This document shows positions 1 through 12,100 of a stretch of DNA of 64,000 bases, one piece after another (the stretch's first letter is position 1; the number at the start of each line of letters is the position of its first letter). Source of the stretch: Charina bottae (lineage: Eukaryota > Chordata > Lepidosauria > Squamata > Charinaidae); assembly GCA_023362775.1 (NCBI GenBank), contig JALMGJ010000002.1:32393414-32457413 (forward strand). The letters are read 5' to 3'. The notes beneath the pieces are model-generated. The model had not been told where the DNA came from. It saw nothing but the letters and a program-made list of their open reading frames with translations, and ran no database searches. The position numbers and the translations under genes are program-made.

Positions 1-452
1 TCCCAGGCCAAAGGCCATACTTCCCAGCAGAGGCCGTGCTTCCCCAATCTCAGTCCTTCCTCTGTTACCAACTTTGTCCTCCTAACTCTACCACTTAGTT
101 CCACCTATTGATACACAGCCGGGCACTTTTCTGAGAGGGCTACCCCTACTTCAGGGCCCAGCCAGGTCTTGGTAATACATACCAGGTCTGCCCCCTCCTC
201 AGTGATCAAATCACATATAAGGGGGGGGGGGGCTTGTTGTTAACTAACCTAGAATTCAAGAGCAACAGCCAAAAGCCACGGCCTCCATGGGTCTGCTTTC
301 CAGGGCCTGGATCTGAGTGCAGACAGCTGGAACATGCTACTGGTACCAAACACCAGGGGAGTCTTCCCCGAAGATGGCCCACCCTCTGACTCCCGCCATG
401 ACACCCCTGTCCCATCATCACCTGAATGGAGTAATTAATGTCCTCAACATGA
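1..452 (-). mobile_element. L2 LINE fragment, start of endonuclease region
   Basis: This stretch aligns by eye with the opposite-strand L2 at about 46,480-46,800, including the segment encoding the start of the endonuclease domain (LLLLNSRLVNNK here, LLLLNARSVNNK there). It is diverged and interrupted, and a 12-base G run at about 222-233 breaks the frame. It is cut at the left by the window edge and at the right by a Penelope fragment. It is a dead LINE piece with no host gene function. Confidence 0.7.
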
Positions 453-898
453 GTGTCCTTACTAACTTTGCTCAGACTGAAGAAGCTCCTTGGAATGTAG
501 TTTATGCAATCCAGTGCAGTGAGGAGTGCTCTGAACTCTACATTGGAGAAACCAAACAACCTATGTACAGGAGGATGGCCCAACACAGGAGAAGTAACAC
601 CACAGGACCAGAGTCAGCAGTTTATCTTGATCTAAAGGAAAAAGGACACTCATTTGAGGACATCAATGTTCACATTTTAGACAGAGAACATAGGTGGTTT
701 GAGAGAGGGGTCAAGGAATCCATTTATGCCAACTTGGAAAATCCTTCCTTGAATAGAGGTGGGGGCCTCAGGCACAATCTTTCCCCTATTTTCCTTCCTT
801 CTTTGTCTTCTGTGCCTAGGAATATTAAGACCATTTTGCAAGCTCAACAGCAGCATGGTAATCTTAACAATCCTCCTTTGGATGATAAAGGGACTTAG
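317..898 (+). pseudogene. PLE GIY-YIG endonuclease ORF, RT domain missing
   Basis: A 193-codon open frame. Roughly residues 55-150 form the GIY-YIG endonuclease of a Penelope-like element. The first ~50 residues are read from L2 and terminal-repeat DNA and are not part of the enzyme. In a complete element this nuclease nicks target DNA to prime reverse transcription. Here the RT domain is lost and no real start codon is evident, so I treat it as a relic. Confidence 0.65.
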
Positions 899-1079
899 AA
901 ATAACATCTCAAAAATAACCATGACCTAGCCCCAGGTGCTAGGTCACACAGCCACCTAGAAACATATTTAAGGATTCCCTTACTAACTTTGCTCAGACTG
1001 AAGAAGCTCCTTGGATAAGGAGCGAAACGTTTCCACTGAGAAAATAGAAATCCAGTTGACATGATTCAAGCTACAGAGA
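453..1079 (+). mobile_element. Penelope-like element (family 1) 3' fragment with GIY-YIG endonuclease
   Basis: The segment encodes the C-terminal GIY-YIG nuclease of a Penelope-like retroelement, with the typical [11 protein letters not shown]...LYIGETKQP...[10 protein letters not shown] layout. A terminal repeat with a hammerhead-like motif follows at about 975-1,079. A partial copy of the same terminal repeat also precedes the coding part (about 457-492). It stops in the loop of hammerhead stem II and jumps straight to nuclease codons. The reverse transcriptase part is absent. The same sequence recurs at 13,190-14,801 and 19,741-20,497. Confidence 0.8.
993..1041 (+). ncRNA. hammerhead-ribozyme-like motif in PLE family 1 terminal repeat
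   Basis: The core reads CTGAAGA (999-1005), then one extra A, then a 7-bp stem II (GCTCCTT/AAGGAGC) closed by a short loop, then GAAA (1025-1028). CG plus T follows, giving a loopless 2-bp stem III and predicted cleavage after position 1032. CTCAG upstream pairs with CTGAG downstream as a distal stem I. Hammerhead variants are known from Penelope terminal repeats. The pairing was done by eye. Confidence 0.6.
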
Positions 1080-2459
1080 ATAGGACAGTCTGGTTTCACC
1101 AAAGCAGATTCATAAAAAATAAAAATAAAAAATAAAAATAAGTAAATCCCAAAGAATTTTTTGCTTCTTAAAAAACAAATATAAAGTCCCAGCTTCAGCT
1201 TTGTTGCTTAATAAGCCAATCTTCCTATCTAAAAATTATTCCAATAAAAAATAATCCGAAAAATAATGAAAAATACCAAGAAAATTCACCTCTCTGTGTT
1301 GAAGAAAGCCTCTCTTAATTTCAGAATTGGTCTAGACAAGAGATGGAACTGATTTACCCCTTAATTTACACTTCATCAAATAGTTTTGGATGTGGACTCA
1401 AGATACTCTGGGTAGAGGTCTCAGGTGCACACTTAGCAGAAGTATTCAGACCTGTCCATCCCATGGCATTGCCCATGGCCTCACCTTCTCTGATTTTGTT
1501 TACACCTTCACCTTCAGCCATTGTTGGTTAGGTACTCATCTAGCAGTATCTCTTGGTCCCCTACTCGGTAACTTATGTAAGTGAAAGCAAATATCATCAC
1601 ATCATAAACAGGTCAGTAACAGGCCATTTTTCAGATTAATGCCCTGCAGGAAATGCATTACAAATGAAGCAAAATACAAAATAAAATCCAAAGCATCATA
1701 ATACCATCCAGCGAATGTCTATCAGATCTTCTCTCTAACCATGAAGACTGAGAGTCTTCTCCATTTAGAAAGACGGAAGAAGAATTGTAAGAGATGCCTC
1801 TGATGGGTCATTTGATAAATAATTATCTGGAGGTAACCATTCTGGACTATCTGACCTTCATTGAGGAACATGGCCTCTCCACACCAGACAGAATAAGAAG
1901 GAATTAGAATGTCCCCACTGGCTAGTTAAAAAGGTTTCAACTGTTTTAGCACATTGCAATCTTTAGAATCTCAAGAAAAAGTTTTGAGACTAAATAGCAG
2001 TCAAACGTCCCTGAATTGTTCCCTTCCTGATTCTAAATCTCAAACTATGCCCCTGAGTCAAGCAAAACTGTTTTCTCCAACTGCACACCTCTGTTGCAAG
2101 AGTCATTCCCAATTCCCTTTCTCATTATTACAATCATGGTTATTTATTCTATTTTGAACAAAGTTGATGGGATTTCCGCCACCACCACCACCACTTGTTT
2201 AAAAAGAAGTAATGTGACAAAAAATGGGATATACAAAAACTGAAAATCTGACCTGTCACTACCTACTCTTCTGCTGAGAGCATTAGATAGGGTAGTATTG
2301 GGAAGAGATTGTGCCAGTCTGAAATTGCAGGTTCCTCTTCCAGATCTGGGGCCAAGCTGTACCATCTTCACTGCACTTCACGGCTCTTCTGTGAGATCTC
2401 AGATCCAACTCTCTGCCGGGCAGAGAACTCTAGGAAGGATTTCCATCAAAATTGGACAA
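1080..2459. other. 5' flank of V2R gene A
   Basis: No gene is evident. About 1,080-1,120 and 1,895-2,459 align with the flank of gene B (52,290-52,870). The middle part, about 1,120-1,895, has no counterpart there, so it is either an insertion in A or a deletion in B. A-rich runs lie at 1,117-1,145. The last ~130 bases before the start codon are conserved between copies and probably hold the 5' UTR. I see no convincing TATA box. Confidence 0.5.
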
Positions 2460-2674
2460 ATGCTGCTGATGCAAATGCATCTATTTATCATTCTCTCCCA
2501 AATTCCCTGTGCCACCATGCTGATGAAATGTCCAGTGAAGGTGATAATAGAAGAAAAGAAAGATTTTAATTTCTACAAGCCAGGAGACTACCTGATTAGT
2601 GGAATAACGTCCATATTATTGTCTGCATTTTACCAGTATGTTTTCTACAAGCCTCCAACCCAAAGATTGGAAAG
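2460..2674 (+). CDS. V2R A exon 1: signal peptide and N-terminus
   Basis: Codes for residues 1-71 plus two bases of the next codon. ATG at 2460 is the first in-frame start and lies at the same place as the start in gene B. A hydrophobic leader (LFIIL) is followed by the V2R N-terminal pattern CPVK...[14 protein letters not shown]. The donor is AG|GTATCT. Nearby ATGs at codons 4, 6, 20 and 22 are possible alternatives. Confidence 0.85.
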
Positions 2675-5600
2675 GTATCTGTGGGCATGTAAAGGATTCT
2701 GGGGATTGATTTTACCCATTCCAATGTCTTTGTATAAAGAATGACTTCCTTTTTTAAATTCTAACCTTGAGAAAGTCAAGTCATTATTGCTTCCCCCAAT
2801 TTGCTTTAGAAAAAAGGCTCCTGGGGCACATGATGATTTTTGAAAGCATGCAAAGTTCAAGTTCTTCCGCAAGGCTCAGCATCAACACTGGGCAGCCTTG
2901 GTAGGACCCTCCCAAGATGCCTCTAGCGAGGGTGGGGTTCTGCCTCTCCTCACAATGATTCCCTTGGCCCTGTGGAGGATCAGCAAATACCCTCTGAGCA
3001 GAAGGTGACGCCTTGAGCCTCCTCCCCACCATCTCCTCTCCTCCCCTACTTTGCACTCTATCCTTCCTTCCTCCCTTTCCAACCAATCCCTTCTACCTAT
3101 TTTGTAAGCTTTTGTGGCTTCAATTTTACCTTTTTTAAAATAAAAGGAATACCTTTTGTAAACCAAAATCAAGGATAGAGACCTTAAGTAATAGGCTAAT
3201 AGTTTAGCTACAGAGGATCACATTAAGATTTCTGAATATAGGGCAATAACTACAAAGTCATATATATTCTTCAAAAAAACACTCTCTGGGTGTAAATATG
3301 GCTTGTTGAGGAGGGGACTATCTCCAGGCAGGTAATACATTAATGTACACTTGGTAAAACTCCCCTTTTAGCCTTCCGGAGGACTATGAAGACCAGGTTC
3401 TTCCCCCAAGCATTGGGCTAGGATGGGGGGGGGGGTTGAGCTCTGAGGATGGTTTGTCTGGCGCCTGGGGGGAAGGGTATGTTAATATCAAGGTTTGATG
3501 GATTGTTGTGAGCTGCCTAGAATTGTTGTATGAGATAGGTGCCATAGAAGTCTTGTAAGTAAAGAAGTTAATAAAATAATTCAATGTTTGGTTTTGAAAA
3601 AGTTTATTCTAAACAAATTGAACCAATTGAAACAGTCATAGTACTAAGAAACCTCCCCACTTTCTTTTACTAGTTTTCCTTTTTCCTAGTCATATTGTAA
3701 GAGTTATTTTTCTCGTTTTCCCCCCAAGTCATAATGTGGAGAACATGATAGTCAGGATCAACTCTGGTGTTTTTGATAGAATCCCTTTGATCCTGACTTA
3801 CCAAGCTTAGTCTACCTCTTTGGTGTTTGTTTTCGGAAGAAGCTCCGATTGGGGTCAATTGGACTGTTCTTCTAATAGAAATGTCCAAAGAATTCTATCA
3901 CCTGGAAAGGACCTATAAATAAACAATCCAGGAGATTTCTATTTTTTAATTGAACATTGAATGTATGATAATATTGTCTTCATTGCAATTTATAAATATA
4001 AACTACAATAAATATGACATCCTTTTATGAACTGAAGGAGAAAATCCCAATTGAAGATGAGGACCTTTTGATATCTGTTATGTTGCAGTGTGCCGATGAC
4101 CTTCTACCACATCCTGCCCTTCTTGTTTGCTGTTCATGAGATTAACCAGAATCCGAGTCTCTTACCCAACATCACCCTGGGCTACAACATCTATGAGAGC
4201 TTTTTCAATCCAAGAATGACTTATGAGGCCATGATGGACTTGCTGTCTACAGGGCAGGAGAATGTCCCAAACTACAGATGTGGAAGACAGAAGAACCTGC
4301 TGGCAGTCCTTGAAGAGACTGATCCTGAACTCTTTCAGCATATTTCTACCATGTTGGGCATCTACAAAATCCCACAGGTATGAACCTAAACGGAACTTAA
4401 TTCCAGTTTGTAAATTCTTCAGATTACTCAGACGACAGCACTCATATATAACTCCAAATAAACCTGGAGGCAGAGAGTAGATATTAAAAGACCTCAAAGA
4501 ATTTCCTTTCCATTAATTACATATATCTTTCTGTTGTCTCCCTGCCACAACATGGCTTTGAAACAATGCCTAGGCTTTGTGTCTTCTCCTTTTCTGCCAC
4601 TGAAGAGACTTCCTTCAAAGAAGCAAAATAGCATGTATATTAAGTTGGATCGCATCAGAGAATGTTTATTAAAGTTGGGGAAAGGGAGGAGAAATGGTAA
4701 GGCCCACAAATGCTTGGAGAAACAGAACAGGTCAAATGTGATCTGTTGCAAGAGTGAGTGTTTCTTGGAGAACCCACAATAGCTGCATATAACCATGTTT
4801 TCTGCCCACTTTGGTAAATGAAAGTGTGAATTGAGTTTGTCACAAGTACTCTTAAAAATAGTTGGAGGCAGTGGCAATCGGATATTTTGAAAATGGGCAA
4901 GACGAAAGAGAGCCAAAAATGTACGAATGCTGAATGAGTGAGTTTTAAATTGAAGACATAGTAACCACTACAATAGAGGTGGGTTTGGCCACAGAATCAT
5001 TGAACGACAATGTTAAAAAGGGGCTGCAGAGATCTTCTAGCCCACCCACCTACCCAGAGCAGGAATCCTCAGACCACACAAGAAAAATGGCTTCCCAAAG
5101 TTTACTTAAAAACTCTCATAGTCAGGAAAGTCCTCCTTTTTAAAATTTGGGTCTGAGGATCAAATTGCAAAAGAAAGAGATGAAGGGAAAGGGAATGGGT
5201 CAAGGAAGACCATGGAACAGCACAGAGATCTTGAGGGCCCATCCAGACAGCAGCTGAACATGCTCCCTCTAGTCCAGAGCTTTCCAAACTTTTCATGTTG
5301 GTGATAAACTTTTTAGACATGCATCATTTTGCGACACACTCTTACAGCAGGGCATCATTACGTGACACACTCTTACAGCAAGGCACAAGGCAGGCACTAG
5401 GACCTGCGTGGAATCACAGAACATTTGGAGGCAGCAAGGTACAAGGGAGGCACTAGGACCTGTACAGAATCCTGGCAGGGCAGGTTTGGAGGCAGCAAGG
5501 CACAGGGCAGGCACTAGGACCTGTGTGGAATCCTGGCAGGGATCGGAGGCAGGAGCAGCCGCGACACACCCAGATACTGCAGCCGACACACTAACATGTC

Positions 5601-6070
5601 CTGACACACAGTTTGGAAAGCTCTGCTCTAGTCCATAAGACAGCACAAAGGATGTCATTGTCAATTTATTCACTCCTTTTATGAACTGGAGCTTGCCACA
5701 GTGCCAGTGATCTTGTGTTATTAAACAGGCTTCTGTGTTCAAGATGTCTGAAAAGAAGTCTATAATTAACAACCAATTAAAGAGCTTATTATCAAATATT
5801 TGAAATCAATGATATAAAGGCAATTAAATCATATACAAATAAGAAACAATTGATGGGTGGAATATAATAAAAAATATTTCAAGCCAACATTTTATATGTT
5901 GGAATCAAATCAGCAGTAATAATCTATGAGAATTAAACATGTTTGTCAGTTCAATGAAAGAAAAGAAGTTCCGTGAATAGAATCATATGGGCTGGGGTTG
6001 AGGTTTAGGCAGGTTCTGATTGAGAGCAAGAGTATGGGATTTAGCCATCACTCCCAGTCTCAATGTTCGT

Positions 6071-6111
<41 letters not shown>

Positions 6112-9100
6112 CGTGGAAAATCAGGAGAGTTCCATGTTCCAATGTATTAAGATGCTCCTTTCTGCCCTGGATCACTTGCAGAGTCTGATCTACTATGTGG
6201 GTGACCCACAGAGTGTGCAGGGCTCATGTAAGCCCCAGCTGTTTGCAGCAAATGTGTCCCCCTACATCCAATCCATCACCCATGCTTAGCTGCATGGGTA
6301 GAGTTTGACCAGAAGCATTTGCTGCATGAGGATCACCCATGAGGATCACCCACAGATTAGGTTAGAGCCCCCTAGCTTCAAAGGGAGTGAAGAGGACAAT
6401 AGGACAACAGAAAGGGAGCCAGCAAATATCATGCAGGTCTGTTTTTTTGGAAACGTCTCTCAGCAGTGGGGATAGGAGGCTCTTCCATTTAAGCACCTGA
6501 GTTTTATCGTTAGAAGGGAAGCAAACTACCAATATTTTTCTTTCATCCTAGATCAGCTTCGGGGTTATCAGCCACATTCCTGAGCAAAATCATAATTTTC
6601 CCTTTTTCTACCGAATGAATCCAAGACAAGAACCTCCTTACTCAGCAATTGTCAAGCTCCTCCTGCATTTCCAATGGACGTGGATTGCCCTTCTTTCTCA
6701 GGAGAATGAAAGAGGAGAAAACTTTAAAAGAACCTTCACAAGTGTAGCTGAAAAAAATGGGATTTGCATTGTCCTCTCAGAAACCTTCCCAGCAGCTAAT
6801 ATGGATATAAGTCTCGGAAAACTGTTTAGTAAAAAAAAGAGGCAAAGTCTCCTTTTTTATATAAATAGTCAAGTAAAAATTACAGTTTGTCAACTGGATC
6901 TTCAGGACACATTATTACTATCACGTCTAATAAAGAGTATTAAAAATATTAATAAATTCATTGAGGGAAAAGTGTGGATTGCCACAACTTTGCCACTTAT
7001 ATGTATAAGATTGTTTTACTCTGGGGTTGATCTCCAACATAAAAATGCTTTGTTTTCCTTCCGCACCCAGACAAAGACAAGGACACAATATTATGATTTT
7101 AATTCATATTACATTGCTCTCAGGCAATATGGGAAGGCAGCATTCCAGTGCTCCTATTCAAGGCCTCTGTTAACTAAAAAAGTTTGGGAAAGATGCACAG
7201 AAAAAGAGAACTGGGAATTCCCACCCCATGATGTGGTTGCAAGAATCCTGTCTGAAGATGCCTCCAGTATTTCCACAGCAATCCAGGCACTGGCCTCAGT
7301 CCTCAATGCTGCCTCTTCTTCCCAACTGAGGAGGAGGAATATGTGGGTTGGAGACCATCAGGTACCCCAGATGCTACAGCCATGGCAGGTGAGACTTCTC
7401 CTTTGATGTTCCATTGATGTTCCCCCTTCAATTCCTCAGTGTTAAATTAGGTGTAGGGAGGGAAGAGATATTCCAAACAGCAGTTGCCCAGTTTGTAGTA
7501 TTTGAGAGTGAGTGAGTGAGTGAGTGAGTGAGTGAGTGAGTGATTATGTTGATAAATCTTCCAAAGTTGAACCATCTGTGCTGGTTTCTGATGCTGTAAT
7601 GACAGAGATACTTCTGTAGTGAAAAGGCTATTTTCCACATCTGCAAATTAAATAAGCATCAAGATAATGTATTGTCGATTGCTTTCACGGCCGGAGTTTG
7701 ATGGTTGTTGTGGGTCTTCCAGGCTGTGTGGCCGTGTTCTGGAAGTTGTGGTTCCTAACATTTCGCCAGCATCTGTGGCCAGCATCTTCAGAGGGCAGGA
7801 GCACAGACAGAAGAGCTCTTTCTGTGCTCAAGTAGAATGGCAACATTGAAGGTTGCATAGATTTCAGATGTTTGGTAGAAAGATAGACTTGTTGGCCAAT
7901 GGTCAGGTTCCACTGAGGAGTGTGTTTGCGGTCTGCAAATTGCTTGTAGGAGGCTTGGGCATCCTGAAGGGTTTGTAGGATAACGAGCCAGTTTTTCCAG
8001 ATGTTAGCAATCTAGGCATTGGTGGAAAGAGGAGGATCAGCAGGTTTAGATAGTTCAGGGAACGGTGGGGAATCATGGCTGTAGATAACGTGAAACAGGT
8101 AAAAACCCATGCTGTGATGGATGGAGTTATTGTGAGCCAGTTCAGCAAAGGGTAAAAGATCAGCCCAGTCATCCTGTTGATAAGAAATATAACAAAGATA
8201 TTGTTCCAGAACAGAGTTCAAACGTTCAGAAGATCTGTCAGTTTGGGGGTGGAAGGTAGAGATTAGCGCTTGCTCCACCCCTATTAGTTTGAGGAAAGCC
8301 CCCCGGAATTTGGAGGTGAATTGTGAGCCGCGGTCCGAAATGACCTGAAGGGGTTTGGGCATGATATTTGTAAATATGTTGAATAAAAAGGCGAGCCAGT
8401 TCTGGTGCAGTGGGTAAGGTACCACATGGAATGAAATGGGCTTGTTTGGAAAACAAATCAGTTACAACCCAAATGACAGTCTTATTTTTACTAGGAAATA
8501 AATCCACAATGAAGTCCATGGCAATTTGCTCCCAAGGTTTGGTGGGAGTGGCTACAGTTTGTAATAGGCCAGTAGGCTTGCCAATTTTATGTTTAGCCAT
8601 GGCACAGATAGTGCATGAAGAAATATAGTCATTAACATCTTTATGAAGTGATGGCCACCAAAATTGTTGGCGGATTAAATGGAGGGTCTTTACAAAACTG
8701 AAGTGGCTGGCGGGTTTGGTGTCATGAGAACGTTGGCAAATCTTAGCTCATAAAGGAAAAGGAATATAAATTGGAGAGCCACAATACCAAATTCCATTTT
8801 GGTTAGTTAAAGATGTTTTATTGTTAGTGAGCCATGTATCGTGTTGCTGGGAGGTGACAAGGTCCTGTTGCAAATCAGGAGGTAGAGCGGGCAGAGTGGC
8901 TGAGGTGGCGCATCTGGTAACAGCCACTAAGCCAGTTGAAGGGCGGAGAGTAGGATCTCCAGTTACTGTAGCCGGTGAAGGCAGAACATCTGCAGAGGCA
9001 GAGTTGGCGCTCTGAATTAGAGGAGCCAATCCCTGTGGAGGGGGAATGACGGAATTTACTACCTCCTCCTAAAGTCTGTTGTGCTGGGGTTGGTGGAAAA

Positions 9101-12100
9101 GGGCATCTGCAAGAAAGTTGTTCCTGCCTTGTATATATTTCAGAGTGAAATTGAAGCGGGTAAAAAATTGCACCCAGTGAACGTGTTTGGGATTTAGTTT
9201 TCTGGGAGATTGAAGTGCTTGGAGGTTTTTGTGATCATCCAAACCTCAAAGGGGTGGGAAGAGCCCTCTAGGAGGTGGCGCCAAGTGATCAATGCATGGT
9301 GCACAGCGAAAGCTTCTTTTTCCCAAACATGCCAGTTGTGTTCAGTTTCAGTGAACTTACAGGAAATGTAAGTGCACGGTTGCCAAAGCCCCTGAACACC
9401 CTTCTGAAGCAGTACACAAGCCAATTGCGACGTCTGATGCGTCTACCTGGACAATGAAAGGTTGAGAAGGGTTGGGGTGTTTCAGAATAGGTTCTGCTGT
9501 AAATAATGCTTTTAAAGTATCGAATGTTTGTTGGCACTCAGGTGTCCAAATTAGTCTGGCACTGGGTCGTTTGGCTTTTTTGGGGTTTGCTTTCCCTTCA
9601 TTTTTTAACAAATCAGTCAGAGGTAAGGCAGCCTGGGCAAAATTGGGAATGAAATTGTGATAGAAATTCACAATCCTGAGGAAACTTTGGAGTTGTCATC
9701 AGATCCTGCCAAGCCAGAAGATCGCGTACTTTTTATGGGTCCATTTCTATGCCCTTGTGAGAGATTCTGTAGCCTAAATAGTCTACTTGGTGCTTATGAA
9801 ATTCACATTTGGAGAGTTTGACATAGAGTTGGTTGTCTATCATTCTTTGTAAGACCTCTCTGACCAGGTTGACATGTTCCTCCATGGTTTCAGTATAGAT
9901 TAAAACATCATCGAGGTACACCAGGACACCTTTATACTATAGGTCATGGAAGATTTCGTTGATTAGAGCCATAAAGCAACCTGGGGCTCCCTTCAATCTG
10001 AACAGGAGCACGAGATATTCAAAAGCCCCCAAGTGACAGTTAAATGCAGTTTTCCATTCATCCCCCTCCCATATGCAAATACGGAAATATGCTTCACACA
10101 GGTCTAGTTTGGTAAAGATTTTGCCAGTAGATAGGTGCACTAGCATGTCTTGTAATAGTGGCAGGGGGTATTTGTTAGCAGTGGTGATGGCATTGAGCCC
10201 TCTATAATCGGTGCACAAGCGCAAGGAGCCATCCTTTTTGGTACGAAACAGGACTGGGGCTCCTAAAGGTGAATGAGCTGGTTGGATGAATCCCCTTTTG
10301 AGATTTTTGTCAATTAATTCCCTTAGAGCTTCCTGCACCTTTGTAGTCATAGGATACAGTTTCAGTTTGGGAAGCAGGGCTCCAGGATCAAGTTCAATGG
10401 CACAGTCTGTTTTACGATGAGGGGAAGTTGGTCAGATTCAGCCTCATCAAATGCTTGGGTATGAGTAGAGTACTGTTGGGGAATTGGGTCAGTGTCCAGG
10501 GTTGTATCAAAATCAACCGATGCACTGGCAGTTGCTAGAGCTGAGGTCTGAGGCAGAGGGGCATAGTTTGCTGTTAAATCAGTGATTGCAAGTGAAGGGT
10601 TTAGGTCTGGCGGAGGTTCAGGTTCCTGCCAGCCGTTGTATGTTTCACCACTGAAGTGCAAGCTGCCTGTGACCCAATTCACTGCAGGTTGTCTAGCTTT
10701 TAACCACACAAGCCCAAGAATCAAGAATGATGGGCTATGGGAGTGACTAAAAATTTTAAAGCTTCCCTATGAGTCCCAATTGTCATTTCCACTGTTTCGG
10801 TATAAAACTGGACAGGACCTCTGCTCATGTTAAACCCATCATGTTGAGTGAAGGTAACAGGATTTTTAAGTTGTCCCACCCTTAGTCTCATTCCCATTAC
10901 TACAGCGGGGTGCATGATACAACGGGTGCAACCACTGTCCACAAGTCCCACTAAGTCTGCACTCCTGTCAGTTCTTAGGGAAGTAACTTTAGTGCCTACT
11001 AATAAGCTGGGGCAAGGGCCACTCACCATTGACTCCAGACGACCATTGTGTGGATTTATAGCTGCCTGTCCATGGGCACCACTGAGGACAGGCAATTCCA
11101 GTTTTCCTGGAACAGGAATTCTTCATCTGCGGAGATGTCTGCTGGGTCTGGTGGGTCAGGCAATCCTCCTGGCATGAGTTGTATATTGGGGTCGGTAGGC
11201 ACCAGCTCCATGCCAAGCAATGCACCACTGGAAGCTTTCTTAGGTGGAAATTTAAGTTGGCAGCTAGGACTCTTGCTTCGAGGAATGGAAGCAGTTTGGG
11301 AGCGAGGGCACACTGCTGCCTGATGTCCTTCTTTGCCACAGCAAAAACAAGTGGCAGTTCTGGGCTGTTGAGTACATTGAATTTTCCAACCCTGGTGTGT
11401 GTCTTTGTGCCCAGCAGGCGCAGGGGCTTCGGAGATGCGTTTTCCAGATAACTGGTAGTGGTGTTGCCATTTCACTTGTGCACGAGCTGCTTCAATTTCA
11501 CCAGCCAGGCAAATCCAATTGCGTAGAGTTGCAGGTTTTGCTCGTGCTAAACACCGTTCTAATATTTTGGTGTTCAAGCCAAGGGTGAAGAATTCTATTT
11601 TTAGTGATTCCGGCCAGTTGATCATTTTCCCCACTAGATTTTTAAACTCTGAAGTGTAAGCTGAAATGGATTTGTTCCCTTGTCTAAACATTTGCAACCT
11701 AGTATGGGCTCACATCGCTGTGAGGGGATCTTCAAAGCGAGTGTGGAGGGCAAACATGAATTCATCAAAGTCCTGTAACTCAGGGCCCTCACTTTCATTT
11801 AAGTCCACAGCCCAATCGGCTGCTTCATCTTCCAGGTGTACAGTAACATACTGGATTTTTGATTTCACGTCTGGGAAGTATCCCCCCCAAGCATCCATGA
11901 ATACACAAACTTGATTTAAAAACCAGGCTAGTTGTTTTGGATTGCCTCCAAATTTAACTTTTGGTTCCCGTAGCCCAAAGCCTCCACCACCGATGGGTAG
12001 CCCTAGCCCAGGTATAAAGTTGGTGGTGGCGCCATGGGTGGGAAAGGCGACGGTCTCACTGGATGGGTTGCATCATGAATGGTGCCCTGGTGATCGGACC

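Noticed and set aside
4494..4916. 140-codon reverse frame in V2R A intron 2
   Set aside because: No domain recognised, no conservation of the frame in gene B, AT-rich intron sequence.
5360..5560. Direct repeats that might suggest a CRISPR array
   Set aside because: Only about three diverged units without regular spacers, inside a eukaryotic hAT element.
6615..7406. Independent gene starting at the ATG at 6,615
   Set aside because: The ATG is an internal methionine of V2R exon 3; splice sites and gene B show the exon starts at 6,552.
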